DNA from: Paraglomus occultum
Lineage: Eukaryota > Glomeromycota > Glomeromycetes > Paraglomerales > Paraglomeraceae
Direction: 5' to 3'
DNA length: 64,000 bases
Assembly (NCBI GenBank): GCA_910592205.1
Contig: CAJVPJ010000009.1
Location: forward strand, 30,976 to 94,975
Every line of letters begins with the position of its first letter. Position 1 is the stretch's first letter. The notes under the pieces are model-generated. The model was given only the letters and a program-made list of their open reading frames with translations, ran no database searches and was not told the DNA's origin. Shown piece by piece: positions 37,130 to 48,737 of this stretch. The translations under genes and the position numbers were made by a program.

Positions 37130-37420
37130 TAATGTAATTAATTTTATATTAACATTTTTATGGAAATATTAATATACGTATATGAAATACAGTACATCAT
37201 TGTTATAATAATAACTGCAAGTAAGAATGTTTACACCAGATTTAAAATGCAATTAAAATTTATCTGTAAATTTATTGTTACAGCTATTACTACGTCACTA
37301 ATACTAATACTAATTCAAAGCTAAAAAACAGCCCCTCCAGCAGAATTTAGCTCACATAATTAAATATTTACTTTATCCAGTTTGTTGCAGTCTGCCCCAT
37401 GTGTCTTCCTTGTCTGCACA
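37130..37420 (-). repeat. Dispersed repeat family 2, copy 2 (inverted)
   Basis: The reverse complement matches 32430-32740 over about 280 bases with scattered indels. Conserved order: CTGCAACAAACTGG, ATTATGTGAG, TTTAGCTTTGAATTAG, AATTTTAATTGCATTTTA, AGTTATTATTATAACA, TACTGTATTTCATAT. The two copies face each other about 4.4 kb apart. Confidence 0.75.
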
Positions 37421-38009
37421 GTCCTGATATTAATACAAACGTCTTTGGGATAAGCTTGAAAGAAAGGTTCAAGCTTTTATTACAAATTTATGCAGAAAAA
37501 AATGGAAGCTTGTGTTTACCAAATTTTGTGCCACGTAGGCCGTAGTTATGATCAATATTACGTTAAATTTATTTCTCCATAATTTCTCAAAACATTCTAA
37601 CCACATTTTGTTAGTAACGTATTAGTATTTGATCTCAAAATACTGATTTGAGTTTACAATGGTCAAAAGTAGAAGACAAAATAGGCAAAATTGTTAGACA
37701 GACTTCACTTATTTGGGTAAACAGAGAAAATAAACGTTAATCAATACAGGTTACAAACTATCTGTAAAATAATATTGTGGGCAAGTTTAATTAGTGCATG
37801 ATGTATAGTTACGTTAACGTTCCCGGTCGTGTTTTGGAAGACTGTATGTCTTTCTGAATAACCTGATTCAATAAATTTGTATTCTTACATCAGAAAATGC
37901 GCAACGTAAGTTTTTGCAAATAAAAGCTTAGTGCTATTCCTATTGTTATAGTTCTTTTGATAAAACTCAATAATAAAATTTATTATTTAAAAATAGTGGT
38001 TCAACTAAA

Positions 38010-38895
38010 TATAAAAAGCAATACGTTTCTTGAAGCTAGGTTAGCAGTTGTGGCTGTTCAAAAAAGAATCTGGGAGAAAAGTTTACTAAATTGGACCAAA
38101 ATAATTCCATAACCGACGGAAACATTCGCGAGAAATTCAAGCTCTCTGAACAAAAATTATTTTTAATGGCCCAACTAATGGCGGAGAAATACAGTAACTA
38201 CCAGTCGACATCTTTAAAAAACGCGTATTAATAAAAAGATTTTTTTATACTGAAGAATTGCAACACGTCTCTTTGTCAGAAAACGTATCTCGATATGTTA
38301 GGAATTTTGTCGTACTCACTTCGAAAACATTAAATTACCGAGCGACGAATGATATAATACATCTGAACATATAATTTCAAGTTATGATGATAATTTGGAT
38401 TAATCAAAAAACTCTATAAAAAACAATAGTGAATTGTGTAAAATATATTGTTAGATTGAGTACAGCAGGATTAAATAAGCAATATTTTCGGTCTTATATT
38501 TGTATTGAAAATTTTTCTTTAAGAAATTGAATGGTTTGCAAAAATATCTTTGATGCAGCTAATTCTGGAAATGTCAAAGCTCGATTGTTGCTAATGGTGC
38601 TTACCAAAATTTAATCTAGAAAAGCATGTATTTCAAATTACAACAAGTAAAAAATTTTAGTTCTAATACTAATTCTCCTTTGGGTTACAAAAGACAAGAG
38701 TATCTTTACCGAAACATTTGTGCATTGTCAGAGATGGTTTAAAGATATTACTTGTCCTATACTGGCAACGAATAGACTAACGATTTTAAATCACATAATA
38801 AAACCGTTCACTCTGTCTGGTTTATATACTCTAATCAAACACGTTATAATAAACTTTACAAATCTTGGTACACAGTGAAACTCGATAAGTCGGAC
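38010..38895 (+). mobile_element. Dispersed element relic, copy C
   Basis: The first about 390 bases align with copies A and B. Reading through the lesions gives a basic helical stretch with RIWEKSLLNWTK, IREKFKLSEQKLFLMAQLMA and FFYTEELQHVSLSENVSRY. The distal part, to 38895, has an AT-rich tail with phrases such as CACTCTGTCTGGTTTA. A telomeric repeat run follows two bases after the end. It is a fossil with several stops. The non-LTR retroelement assignment is inference. Confidence 0.55.
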
Positions 38896-38896
38896 A

Positions 38897-38939
38897 CTAA
38901 CCCTAACCCTAACCCTAACCCTAACCCTAACCCTAACCC
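38897..38939 (+). repeat. Interstitial telomeric repeat (CCCTAA)n
   Basis: Forty-three bases of perfect CCCTAA units (six full units plus partial ends), the complement of TTAGGG, which is the telomere repeat of most filamentous and early-diverging fungi. It lies internal to the contig, between an element relic and unique sequence. Confidence 0.97.
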
Positions 38940-40240
38940 AAGTTACATAAATCAGTTATGCAGCATAGTCCTCGGAATATAAGTTGTCAGACAACTTCAA
39001 AAACAATCTAGTAATGTTATCCAAATTCATAATAATATTTGAGATTTGATGATGCATCATACTAGTACATGGCGTTTATTAACACGTATTTATAGGTCCA
39101 TGTATTCAATCTATATGTGCATGTCGCGTGGCCGGTCGACTGCCGCACAAATGATGTTGTTCCTTCTTTTCATCAGGAAAATGTACCACTAAAAAATTCT
39201 GGATACTCAAAATTCGACCAGAACAACTTGTAATCCCCGTTTTCGATATAGAAATTGAATCATTTGTTCGAATACTCTTATTGTAATAATAAAACGGTAT
39301 AAAAATTGAGTTGACTTGAATTCAAACAAGTCGTGTTCCTTACTCCGCCGGTATTTTGGGTAACGAATCGGATTCTTGTTTATGGCGTAAAGCTGTTGGA
39401 TGTTATAATTCGAATGACGTAATCACAGTGTCGTAGAAGAAAGAGGCGAGACGGCGCTATTGCTAAAAATGGTAGGAAACAATAAGAACACATCATAGTT
39501 GTATAATAGAATTATTATTAATATTAATAACCATTTAGCATGAAAACAATATATGTTATGTTATTATGTCAATCCATCATGTGGGACGCATTCTCTTCAG
39601 TTCAAGCTTCGGGATAACGTTATTCAAGTCGGTCCCTATTCAACAAATGAAAATGTGGTAATATGAAATTTTAATTATATTTTCTTAGCGGCCGACTGGT
39701 GAAATCCTAATAAAAAGGCGATTCGAAAATGTGCAGATTTTGTGAATGCAGGCAGGCGCCGTGTTTATCATTATGTGTAACTTGCCCACTTTATTGTGTC
39801 TTTCTCATAATCTCGTTATTTTATACCATACGCATTATCAAGATAGGTGACAGAAAATATAGTTGAAGAATGTAGTAATGTTGACTATAAAACGCTAATT
39901 AGTTTATACTAATCGTCATCAAACTATAATAGTATTAAGTAGCAATAATAATACTATTTAACGTAAGTCTCTTCATTCTAAATGGCACAAACTTTGTGTA
40001 TGGGAAACGATGAGCTTCGTGCTTGGGAATTCTAATAGTTTGATCAACGCTTGTCCAATAATATTGCCAACATCTTATCTTTGGGCGCGGGTCTTATCAA
40101 CATAAAAGACCTTGTGACCTCGACGGGGTACTCAAAACAAGGAATATTCCCATCGCCGAGTCTTCCTTTGTGACGACATTTACTATTACTGAATTCACTT
40201 TACGAAATACCCTCCCCACTCTCAAGAATAAAATATTACT
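38940..40240. other. Intergenic, upstream of the NDUFA4-like gene
   Basis: No gene is recognised. The segment just before 40241 is CT-rich (CCTCCCCACTCTCAAG), as in a short leader. Confidence 0.45.
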
Positions 40241-40733
40241 ATGGCTAGCGCTTTCTTCAGGAAGAACCCAGCCGTAAGTATGGTAAAGGGCGACGAATAA
40301 CGCAAGAAAAGCATTAAAACGTATCGATGCAAGATAATGACTGTTATCATTTGTTCTTGTACAGTTAATCCCTCTATTCGTTGCTTCCGGAGCTGGCATT
40401 ATTGGCAGCATGACGTAGGTCTAAAAGCACATTAATGTCACCTATTGCCCGTAACAATTATTTTTAACGATTGCTAATTCTGTCGCAGTTTTGCTGGTTA
40501 CGTATTGAGTACTAACCCGGACGTCATCATTAACAAGACTGCGCCCCATCCTTGGAATCGTATTCAGCAACATGAAAATGCCAAGGTGAAGTCGTGTACG
40601 CGTGTCGTAAGAGCATCAAAAATTACATACTAAACAAGGCGCTTAATTTGTCTCTTCTCATTAGCTCATAACGATCAACAAAGAATTCTTCAATAGCCGG
40701 AAGGGAGTCGAGTCGCCCACCGATAGATATTAA
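40241..40733 (+). CDS. NDUFA4/MLRQ-like respiratory chain subunit
   Basis: Four tiny exons (40241-40273, 40365-40414, 40489-40585, 40665-40733) join in frame to 82 residues. The protein starts MASAFFRKNPALIPLFVASG, has one membrane helix (about residues 12-34, with GAGIIGSM), then STNPDVIINKTAPHPWNRI and a polar end VESPTDRY. The NPALIPLF start, the NPDV motif and the PWNR block are characteristic of the NDUFA4/B12D family, small single-pass proteins of the inner mitochondrial membrane associated with complexes I and IV. Length fits. Donors are GTAAGT, GTAGGT and GTGAAG; acceptors are ACAG, GCAG and TTAG. No exon is longer than 97 bases, so the gene is easily missed by frame length. Confidence 0.9.
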
Positions 40734-41497
40734 AATGGGACGTTTGGTTGACTGAATGTTATGGGATGTTTCTCATGGTGAATTGTACGCAAGAATTAAT
40801 AAACGCGCATCCAACATTTGTGTAAGATAACGAAAGTCTCACTTAACCCGTGGAATAATTATTGGACGCATTGTTCATGTACTTTGACAACGAAAATGCG
40901 ATGTTGCTCCTGCTGTAATAATAGAAATGTTTACGTGTATATCCCAATAAAAATTTACAGTGTTTGAGCTCTTTAAGTGTCGTTTTATGAAATTGTTTAA
41001 TTTATAATCATGATAATGCTAACTGATAAATGCAATCTCTAACTTGTTACGGTATTTGTTATTAAAAAATTAGCATTAGGGTTTCGATAACTGCCTCTTA
41101 CCAAAACAAGAAATTCTGTTAATAATTCTGTCCACGAGATTAAACTTTTATTTCTGGCGGCTTCAAACCAACCGTCATATTTACACTTTTCGTTTATTTC
41201 TTACTTCGCGACACATTTGTGACAACGTCGAAGCGTACTGTTACTGAAACTATATTAATATTGGTAATAATAATTTAAATATGCTAGAAGTATAAATATA
41301 CGCTATAAATATCTTGACAATATAAGACTATAGCATACAGAATGATCTACAATTACAAAATAAACCAGCAGGAAACATTCTCTAATATTAATATATGGAT
41401 GAATCCTAATAAGGTTGCGAACCATACTGATACTATTTTCTCTGTGTTGTACAAAGTTTGTTTACTTACTTCCTTCACTGAATTAGGCAAATCGAGA
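40734..41497. other. Intergenic, between the NDUFA4-like gene and the HDAC gene
   Basis: AT-rich spacer. The part from 41342 on is open in frame with the HDAC start and may be an extended N-terminus rather than leader. Confidence 0.4.
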
Positions 41498-43675
41498 ATG
41501 GATCATTTTAACATCGAGAGTGTTAATTCGGTAGTAGATGGCGATAGACTTTCTAGCCAGCCAAATACGCGTAGCATAAACGCTAATAACACAATAACAG
41601 ATAATTGCTTGATCAAGCGTTCCAGATCGACAGATAATGTTTTCCTTGAAGCCAGCAACTGCGAGAGCACTTCTCGGAAACGAAGACAGCGTTGTGATAA
41701 TCATAGACGTGTTGGATACGTTTATTCAAGAGCGTACGCCGATGTTGCCGCTTTGTTGCCTTCTAATCATGGTCGGGTACGCAAACACATTATAAACAGT
41801 ATGATATTTTCCACATGCTAATCAACAAATGGTTTCCTTATCGCAGAGCCTCCTTGTACATTCACTGATTGAGGTGTACGATATCTGGAACAGGGTCATG
41901 TACGTTCCGGTAGAAGCATTGTCTGTAATTCATTCATATTATGTATGGAGGGTTCCCAGATGTTTATCGCGTGACTTTCGTACGTGGTGTAGTATTATTT
42001 CGCCTTACGCGGCTACTGATGATGAACTGGCAGTGTTTCATTCGAGCGACTTTGTTGGTATATAGCCCTTAACATGTATCGGATCTTTTCACTGGAATGC
42101 TCTGCTTAATTTGGTCACGATTGTTAATGTATGAATCGAAGAATTTATGCTCCAGGCAGAGAAATACGACGAAAATGTGAAACAGAACACAATGTCTATG
42201 CTTTGTACATCAGATGAAGAGTTTTCTTATGAGGAATTGCTTTCAGATTATGGTCTAGAGCATGTAAGTGCGACTCGGTGATATGTCTGTTCAAATCTTT
42301 TGCCATTCTAACAGTATTGATTAGGATTGTCCAGTATTCAAAGGTTTGGCGAAATATATACGCTTGGTAGTCGGCTCAACAATAGCCGCAGCACAGGCTC
42401 TCAACAAGGGAGAAGTTGATGTTGCCATTCATTGGGATGGAGGACGGTGAGTGCAGAACTCTTAGTTTTTATAACATCTAATGTGATGCGGTTTTCCTCC
42501 AAGGAAGTAAAACAAGATGGCACATCTCCTCACCTCTCCTCCCTACCTAGACATCACGCGAAGAGGTCATCAGCTCAGGGTTTCTGCTATGTGAACGACG
42601 TGGTAATTGGTATAATCGAACTGCGTAAAAAGTTTGATAGAATACTCTATATCGACCTCGACTTGCATCATGGAGATGGTCAGTTTTCACACACGAGTGG
42701 TTGCATACCGTGTTAACCCTCAAAGATTATTTTGAGTTTGATTGCGTATATATATATATATATATATATATAGGTGTAGAAAGCGCATTTTTATACAGCG
42801 ATAAAATCTTGACCTTGTCATTTCACCATTACGCTGCTGGATTCTATCCGGGTAAGAAAACAAAAGTTGACAATCATTGCCGTCGTGAATTTGACAATGA
42901 TAATCGCAATTCTTGCTTTCGTTCGGATCGGTCGTTGTTTAGCACTTTTCGAATAATTTATTATTGCACAGGTACAGGTAAACTGAACGACATCGGCCAT
43001 GGTCTTGGTCTTTATCATACAATCAACGTACCCCTCAGGCGGGGTTTGAATGGATCATCGTTCCGTCGAGTATTTTCCCAAGTAACAAAACAAACATTTG
43101 AAGCCTTCAGGCCTGATGCAATTATAATTCAATGCGGATGCGATGGTAAGACTGTTTTGCCACGGCGACTGTTGAACTATATAATAATCACGCAATCGAC
43201 TCGTATCTGCTCACATACATTGCCAATCCCGGAAGGTCTAGCCGGTGACCCGTCACGTGAATGGAACTTGGACATAGATAACTTTGGTCAATGTGTCCGT
43301 GAAGTCGTAGAATGGGATAAACCTACTCTAGTCCTTGGTGGAGGTATGTTTACGACACTGTTTATTCCAAGTTGAGAATCGTTTGGGCTGCCTCTAACCT
43401 TCTTCACAGGTGGATATAACCATGCAAATGCAGCACGCTGTAATGCTTATATTACAAGTCTATTAACAAACACACCGATATCTGAGGATATACCTGAACA
43501 TAAATACTTTGAAGAGTACGGCCCCGATTTCTCACTTCTGATAGATCCTGGAAATCAACAAGATGCAAACGATGAAGATTATATCGTATCTATCTTATCC
43601 ACTATCAAAAAGTATTTGGAGACAGTTAGAAGTAAAAGGGAATCGTACCATCAAAGGCACTTATCAAAGTCATAA
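41498..43675 (+). CDS. Class I histone deacetylase, HDAC8-like
   Basis: A zinc-dependent lysine deacetylase acting on histone tails or other nuclear targets. Ten exons join in phase: 41498-41776, 41847-41899, 41993-42057, 42160-42263, 42325-42446, 42551-42678, 42774-42851, 42972-43145, 43236-43343, 43410-43675. The product has 458 residues. An in-frame ATG at 41342 would give 510; I prefer 41498 because the upstream part is low in coding character. Active-site elements are present: H209-H210 (RHHAKR), zinc ligands D245 and H247 (DLDLHHGDG) and D334, and the catalytic tyrosine Y373 in GGGGYN. The N-terminal 80 residues are basic and poorly conserved. VHSLIEVYD and FHSSDFV fit the class I/HDAC8 start of the domain. 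D334 lies in CGCDG where GAD is usual. Intron 6 holds a (TA)n run directly before its acceptor. Confidence 0.93.
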
Positions 43676-43784
43676 CATATGTCTTACTTGCGCAACTTTG
43701 ATTTATAGCAACATACCGACACATAAATAACTAACATTTGGACGTATCGTTATGTCCAATCTATATTATTATCCCATCAACAGA

Positions 43785-45422
43785 TCACATTAAACTCTCT
43801 CTCTCCATGGTCTCATCCATAATGCGACTTCTCCTTTCCCATATCTTCCTAACTTTGCCCAACTCAAACACAGATTCAAACATATGCTTGGATGTTAGTT
43901 CCTTCAATATCCACAAATTGGCAGCAAAGAATAGCAGGCTCGCTTTCCATATAGCAAAGAACGTATTCTGCCCAAGGAATTCCAACTTGTAAGCTTCATT
44001 TAGCCATAGTGCCTATCAGGTGTGTAACATGATGAGTTGTGTTGACAAATGAATAAAGAAAGCTGTAGTGAAAGGAGGTCCAGTACCTGACTGACAACCC
44101 ACGCGAGAAGTAACATGAAGCCTTTGTATTTAAAGGTGATCAATGTTGATGGAAGAATTAGTGGTAAAAGACATGTATACCACATGAAATACTGAAATTT
44201 GATTTTCCATGAGTGCTTGAGCCAGCCGATTGCACCATTTTCTGCCGAAACGTTCATTTACACACACACATCAGAATCAATTACGCGACTTACCTGTGAA
44301 GTGCAAACTTTCTGGTATGTCACAAATGCGAAAGTCTGTATGAAACAAGCAAAGAACAAGTCTTTACCAAATGCAGCGCCTAATAGAAACGTAAGCCAGA
44401 ACTGTGGTATAAATGTTGCAATTCCAAGTAGTGTTCCATGAGGCTCGTTATAAGAGAGATAGATGTAATAAAACCAGAGAGAGAAATTATGCCGATGGTC
44501 CTTGCGTACAACATGATAAAAATAGGTTTCTCTTAGAAATTCTTGAGAATAGCTTTGGGTTATGTGTTCGGGGATAAATGATTTAAATGATCGCGTGCAA
44601 ATTATGATCGATGGATTTATAATAATATCAGAAGGTAGTTCAAACTCGGAGCATCTATACTATAATGAAATAATACATGTCATATTACGAAACTTACAGA
44701 TAATACATCATTCCATTCAATACCAAAAATACTCCACCACTAATAATCCCAAACCAAACACGTGTCGGAGTCACGAATCGAGCAATCTTGCCTGTCCAGT
44801 GCTTGACGGTCCAAGTATCATGAACTTTCTCCTTACCCTTCCACGGTATCCCCCAATAGTCCTCATCATCCAATAATATCAGCAAAGGTACCGAATAGAT
44901 GATCGGATAGATCTTGAAATGGACAGATAGACCAAACATCACGCTCGCTGCGTAAAAGCGTTTAGTAGTAATTAGGTAAAGAGTAGAAAGAACCAGTGCA
45001 CCGATCAGGGATTCAGCACTTCCACGTGTAGAAATGTTAGCAACCATCGGGTTATATAGCCAATACGCCGAATAAGTGACTGCTTCTAGTTCTGGCAAAC
45101 CACGTAGGCGAAGTATCTTGTATATTAAAGTGCCAATGAGTATATCTGCAAGAACGAATAAAACTTTGCCAAACGACTTGTGAAGGTATATATTTGGTGT
45201 CAGTAAGAAGGCTAATAAGGGTGTATATCGATAAGTAGCTCGCTGATATGGACTTTCACCAATTGTTACATAACGCGCTGCATCAGTGAGTACTTTATAG
45301 TCTATGTCGGTATATTTTACTTGTAAATGTGCGTCTTGCCATTCGCCATAAAGCAACATCAATAGGCGGATGATAACTGCAAACGCGCAAGTTGAAGCAA
45401 AGCTTTGGTTAAGAGTAAGCAT
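43785..45422 (-). CDS. GPI14: GPI mannosyltransferase 1 (PIG-M / Gpi14)
   Basis: A multi-pass ER enzyme that adds the first mannose to the GPI anchor precursor from dolichol-phosphate-mannose. Four exons (45422-44698, 44552-44294, 44191-44087, 44012-43785) give 438 residues, matching human PIG-M (about 420) and yeast Gpi14 (about 400). The luminal DxD motif is D39-I-D41 in KYTDIDYKVLTDAARY, followed by GESPYQRATYRYTPLLA. Other family blocks are YWLYNPMVANISTRGSAES, FKIYPIIYSVP, EFLRETYFYHVVRKDHRHNFS and SQALWLNEAYKLEFLGQNTF. Exon 2 is placed after CCCAAAG because that restores YYLYSQEFL. A TAG acceptor further upstream would keep the frame but add about 36 unconserved residues. It is convergent with the HDAC gene, with about 110 bases between stops. 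It probably acts with a Pbn1/PIG-X partner, not seen here. Confidence 0.95.
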
Positions 45423-46385
45423 TATTGTTATTATTATCTTCAACACACCCCGTTTTAGTTTGGGATGGAAGGATTTTTAAACCGCCAAAATTTCCCTGTT
45501 TGTTTATTGGACATGTTACACTAAATTGTGATGCAGAATTTGACTTGATCGGTCACATGAATGTACAGCACATTCTTTGGGAATATCTGATTATAAATTT
45601 TCGGTGACACATTTAGCCATTGTCATTTTCCCATCAAATTCTCTTTTCTACAATGATTCATAATGATTTAATAAGTTTGGGCTTGCTGATCAGCAGAGAT
45701 GACGTTGATGAAACCATCCAAATCACGCATATAATGTACCTTTGTAATTTGTAAACATTCCTGGTTACGCCTGAATATTTCAATTGTTCACGGTAAATAA
45801 CTCGCTCTCATCCGAACCAATAATAAAGTCTGATAATGACGTTCGTCCTTTTACGGCAAAAATCATGTTAACATCTTATCCGATGTATTACGTCACCAAA
45901 TAAAAATTCTGACAAATCGATCTTTAATACACAAAAGATCCGTATAGATCCTAACAACCTGACACAAGTCTTAACATAAACTGAAACGTGTGGCCCCTCC
46001 GGGCGGACCAGGCAGTTAGAGGATTATTGAAACCAGGTTAATTTCCTTGAACGAACAGTATCATGCTGGAATCACGGATTACTAATATATAATGGATAAT
46101 ATATCATTTCTAGCCAATCAAAAATTCCAATTGTGACCCCTGATGTATTTAGCGTTGAAGTTTTGCCAACTTTGTTGCCCCGATTTATTCGTGCTAATGT
46201 ATTTTTTTGATAGGGAATTTCAATCTCGTGATCAATTGGTTTCCGAATATTTCCTTTAAAGCACGACTAAGGGACCAACGACCACAAAAACTCATATAAA
46301 GGATACCAACAGACGTTGGGAAACCAGCAAGCATACCAACTTTTCATTTTTGTTGGATCTTTCCTGATATAGATAGTCTTAATTG
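45423..46385. other. Divergent promoter between GPI14 and IDO
   Basis: About 960 bases separating two divergently transcribed genes. The IDO side holds a TATA box (46295). No gene is seen. Confidence 0.5.
46295..46300 (+). promoter_or_regulatory. TATA box of the IDO gene
   Basis: TATAAA 86 bases upstream of the IDO start codon, followed by a leader ending TAGTCTTAATTG. Predicted from sequence and spacing only. Confidence 0.45.
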
Positions 46386-48380
46386 ATGCCCCCAAATCAT
46401 ATAGAAGCCTATCCCCAAATAACAATCCCCCGTTTAGAAGATTATGATATTGATCCGGTGACTGGGTTCTTACCTTCTATTCCACCATTACGGCGTCTGC
46501 CTGATCCTTATTATGAGCCTTGGGAGTCGCTGCTTGATATCTTTCATGATCTTATGCTAGCTGGGAGATTAAGGGAGTGTATTGGAAAGGTGAGGAGACA
46601 AGACTTGGTACCTTGGTTCCTTATGAAATAGTCTTCATAATTTGTAATAGCCTTCTCGCAGTCACTACAAAATTTTTTTTTCCCTTTTGACATATCTAAA
46701 AGTTTAATGTTTGTATTGAAAAAAAAAAGTATTGCTAACAATTTGTACAAATTCACTCTGATTCGTCTAATTCATTCCCTTCAGTTAGAAATACTAAAAA
46801 CAGATCGATTGAAAACGCCAGCTGAATTTCGGCGCGCCTTCCTTGTTCTCTCTATTCTCGCTCATGGATATATATGGGGTAATTTTGAGCCAGTTGTTGA
46901 CGTAAGTATGATATGCCGCGTCTTGTGAAAAGTTTTGTCGGCAGATAGATTATATTACGGGGGAAGATTGATTTAGGTGAATGAACGAATGTTCAATAAC
47001 CGCATGCTAAGTCGTCGCATCGGACTGCCTTTTTAGAGATTACCAGCAGGTTTGGCTATACCTTGGGTAAAAGTGTCTGCTTACCTCGAAGTAGCACCGA
47101 TCGTCAATCATGCAGCCGTGGTCTTGTGGAATTGGCGATTAATTTTTCCGAATGAACCTTTATGTCTGAAGTAAGTAATATAATATAGAATTTGAAAATT
47201 CAACAACATGACGTACTATATTGAAAGACAAATTCACCGTTTTTTTCTGTTTTCTTTTTTACAAGTAATCTGGCGACATTGGATACGTATTCAAACACAT
47301 TAGATGAATCCTGGTTTTATCTCGTAACAACCGCGATTGAAGGCGTTGGCGGTCGTGCGCTGGCCGCTATAATATCCGCTTTCCAGGCTGCTCGCGATGC
47401 AAACAACAAGGATCTTATTGCGTCGCTCACTGATATAAGCACAGCGATATCAGATATCCGCGAGTGTCTTCAACGAATGTACGAAAAGTGTGATCCATAT
47501 GTGTTCTATTGGAAAGTACGGCCATATTTGGCAGGTTGGGAGAACGAAGATCGATTACCTAAAGGAATTATATACGAGGGTGTGGACGGAGTCGATGAAA
47601 AGGGCGAGACTATATTTAGACAGTATGTCGGAGCAAGTGCTGGTCAGAGTGCGCTGATACAGGCGCTTGATATTGCATTGAACGTCGAGCATTATCCGAC
47701 TAATACGAAAACAAAAGCAAAAGGACATTCAAATATTTTCAATTCTACCTCTTCCAAAAACTCATTCTCATACTACCCATATCCAAACAACATTCCCCCA
47801 GTTCAAGACGAACCCAGCATCACACCCCGTCAACCCTACTTGCACAAAATTCGCCAAAACATTCCTGGTCCGCACCGGCGATTTCTCGAAGACCTTGCCA
47901 AAATAGCTCACATACGCGAATACATCATGTCACAAGCGGACTGCGACAATAAAGATGTGGAAGTTGCGGCATTAGTTGACGTTTATAATGAGTGTTTGAA
48001 TAAGATGAACGAATTTAGGAACAAGCATTTGCAAATTGTTAGTGTATACATAATCAATCAGGCGAGAAAAGCTGGCGGATTACATTTTAATTCAAAGGAT
48101 CATGCACCGAGCCTTGACAAAGGTATGTGTAGGGAGGCAAACTATTCGTTAACCGCATAAATGTAATGAGAAATTTATAAACTTTGTTTATGTAGGATTC
48201 TCTTCTGTACCCAAGACATCGGCGAATACATTGTCTTCCGTAGCCAGTGTCACCACAACTGTGGAGAACTCGACCACAACCCATTCTGGTCCAATTAAAG
48301 GTACGGGTGGGACTGATTTGATGCCATTTTTGAAGCAGATGAGAGATGAGACAGCATCCAAAGAGATCGTGAGACATTAG
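46386..48380 (+). CDS. Indoleamine 2,3-dioxygenase (Bna2/IDO family)
   Basis: A haem dioxygenase that opens the indole ring of tryptophan, the first step of the kynurenine route to NAD and anthranilate. Five exons (46386-46589, 46785-46901, 47037-47170, 47266-48122, 48196-48380) join in phase to 498 residues. Exon 1 opens IPRLEDYDIDPVTGFLP. Exons 2-3 carry HGYIWGNFEP and LPAGLAIPWVKVSAYLEVAP. Exon 4 carries FYLVTTAIEGVGG, GASAGQS (about 274-280) and NIPGPHRRFLE. The proximal haem histidine is predicted as H406 in FRNKHLQIV. Exon 5 ends with the signature GTGGTDLMPFLKQMRDET. A polar linker of about 45 residues (from TNTKTKAKGHSN to PRQPY) separates GASAGQS from PGPHRRFLE and lengthens the protein relative to human IDO1 (about 400). 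The exon 4 acceptor is ACAAG. All catalytic blocks are intact. Confidence 0.95.
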
Positions 48381-48737
48381 GAGCGTGTATGTGGCAAATG
48401 TAATTAACAATGATGCGGTCTCTTGACAATATAATTATAAATATTATCTGTTATATGCTAATTTACTCGTTCAGCATTTGTAAATGTTTAGAACGGTAAT
48501 CTGAAAATTGTATAGTTATAGATATTGATCGCGAGCCTCGGTATCGGACAAATTGTAATAGTTATGCGTCATGGTATTCTATTCATTGCGTATATATATT
48601 AGCAACGATCAAAGTCTTTATAGAAACAAATCATTTCAATTTATTTAAATAAACATTCTTCGACTATCGAAACAATACGATGTATTTGCTTTGATTATTC
48701 CATTAGAATCATCAAGAGAGCAACTTTTTCTATTTAA
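48381..48737. other. Convergent 3' spacer, IDO and GMF
   Basis: Short AT-rich region between two convergent stop codons. Nothing else is recognised. Confidence 0.5.

Noticed and set aside
44562-44670. Longer exon 2 of GPI14 using the TATAG acceptor near 44660
   Set aside because: It stays in frame but adds about 36 residues absent from the family. The AAAG acceptor restores the conserved YYLYxxEFL block.
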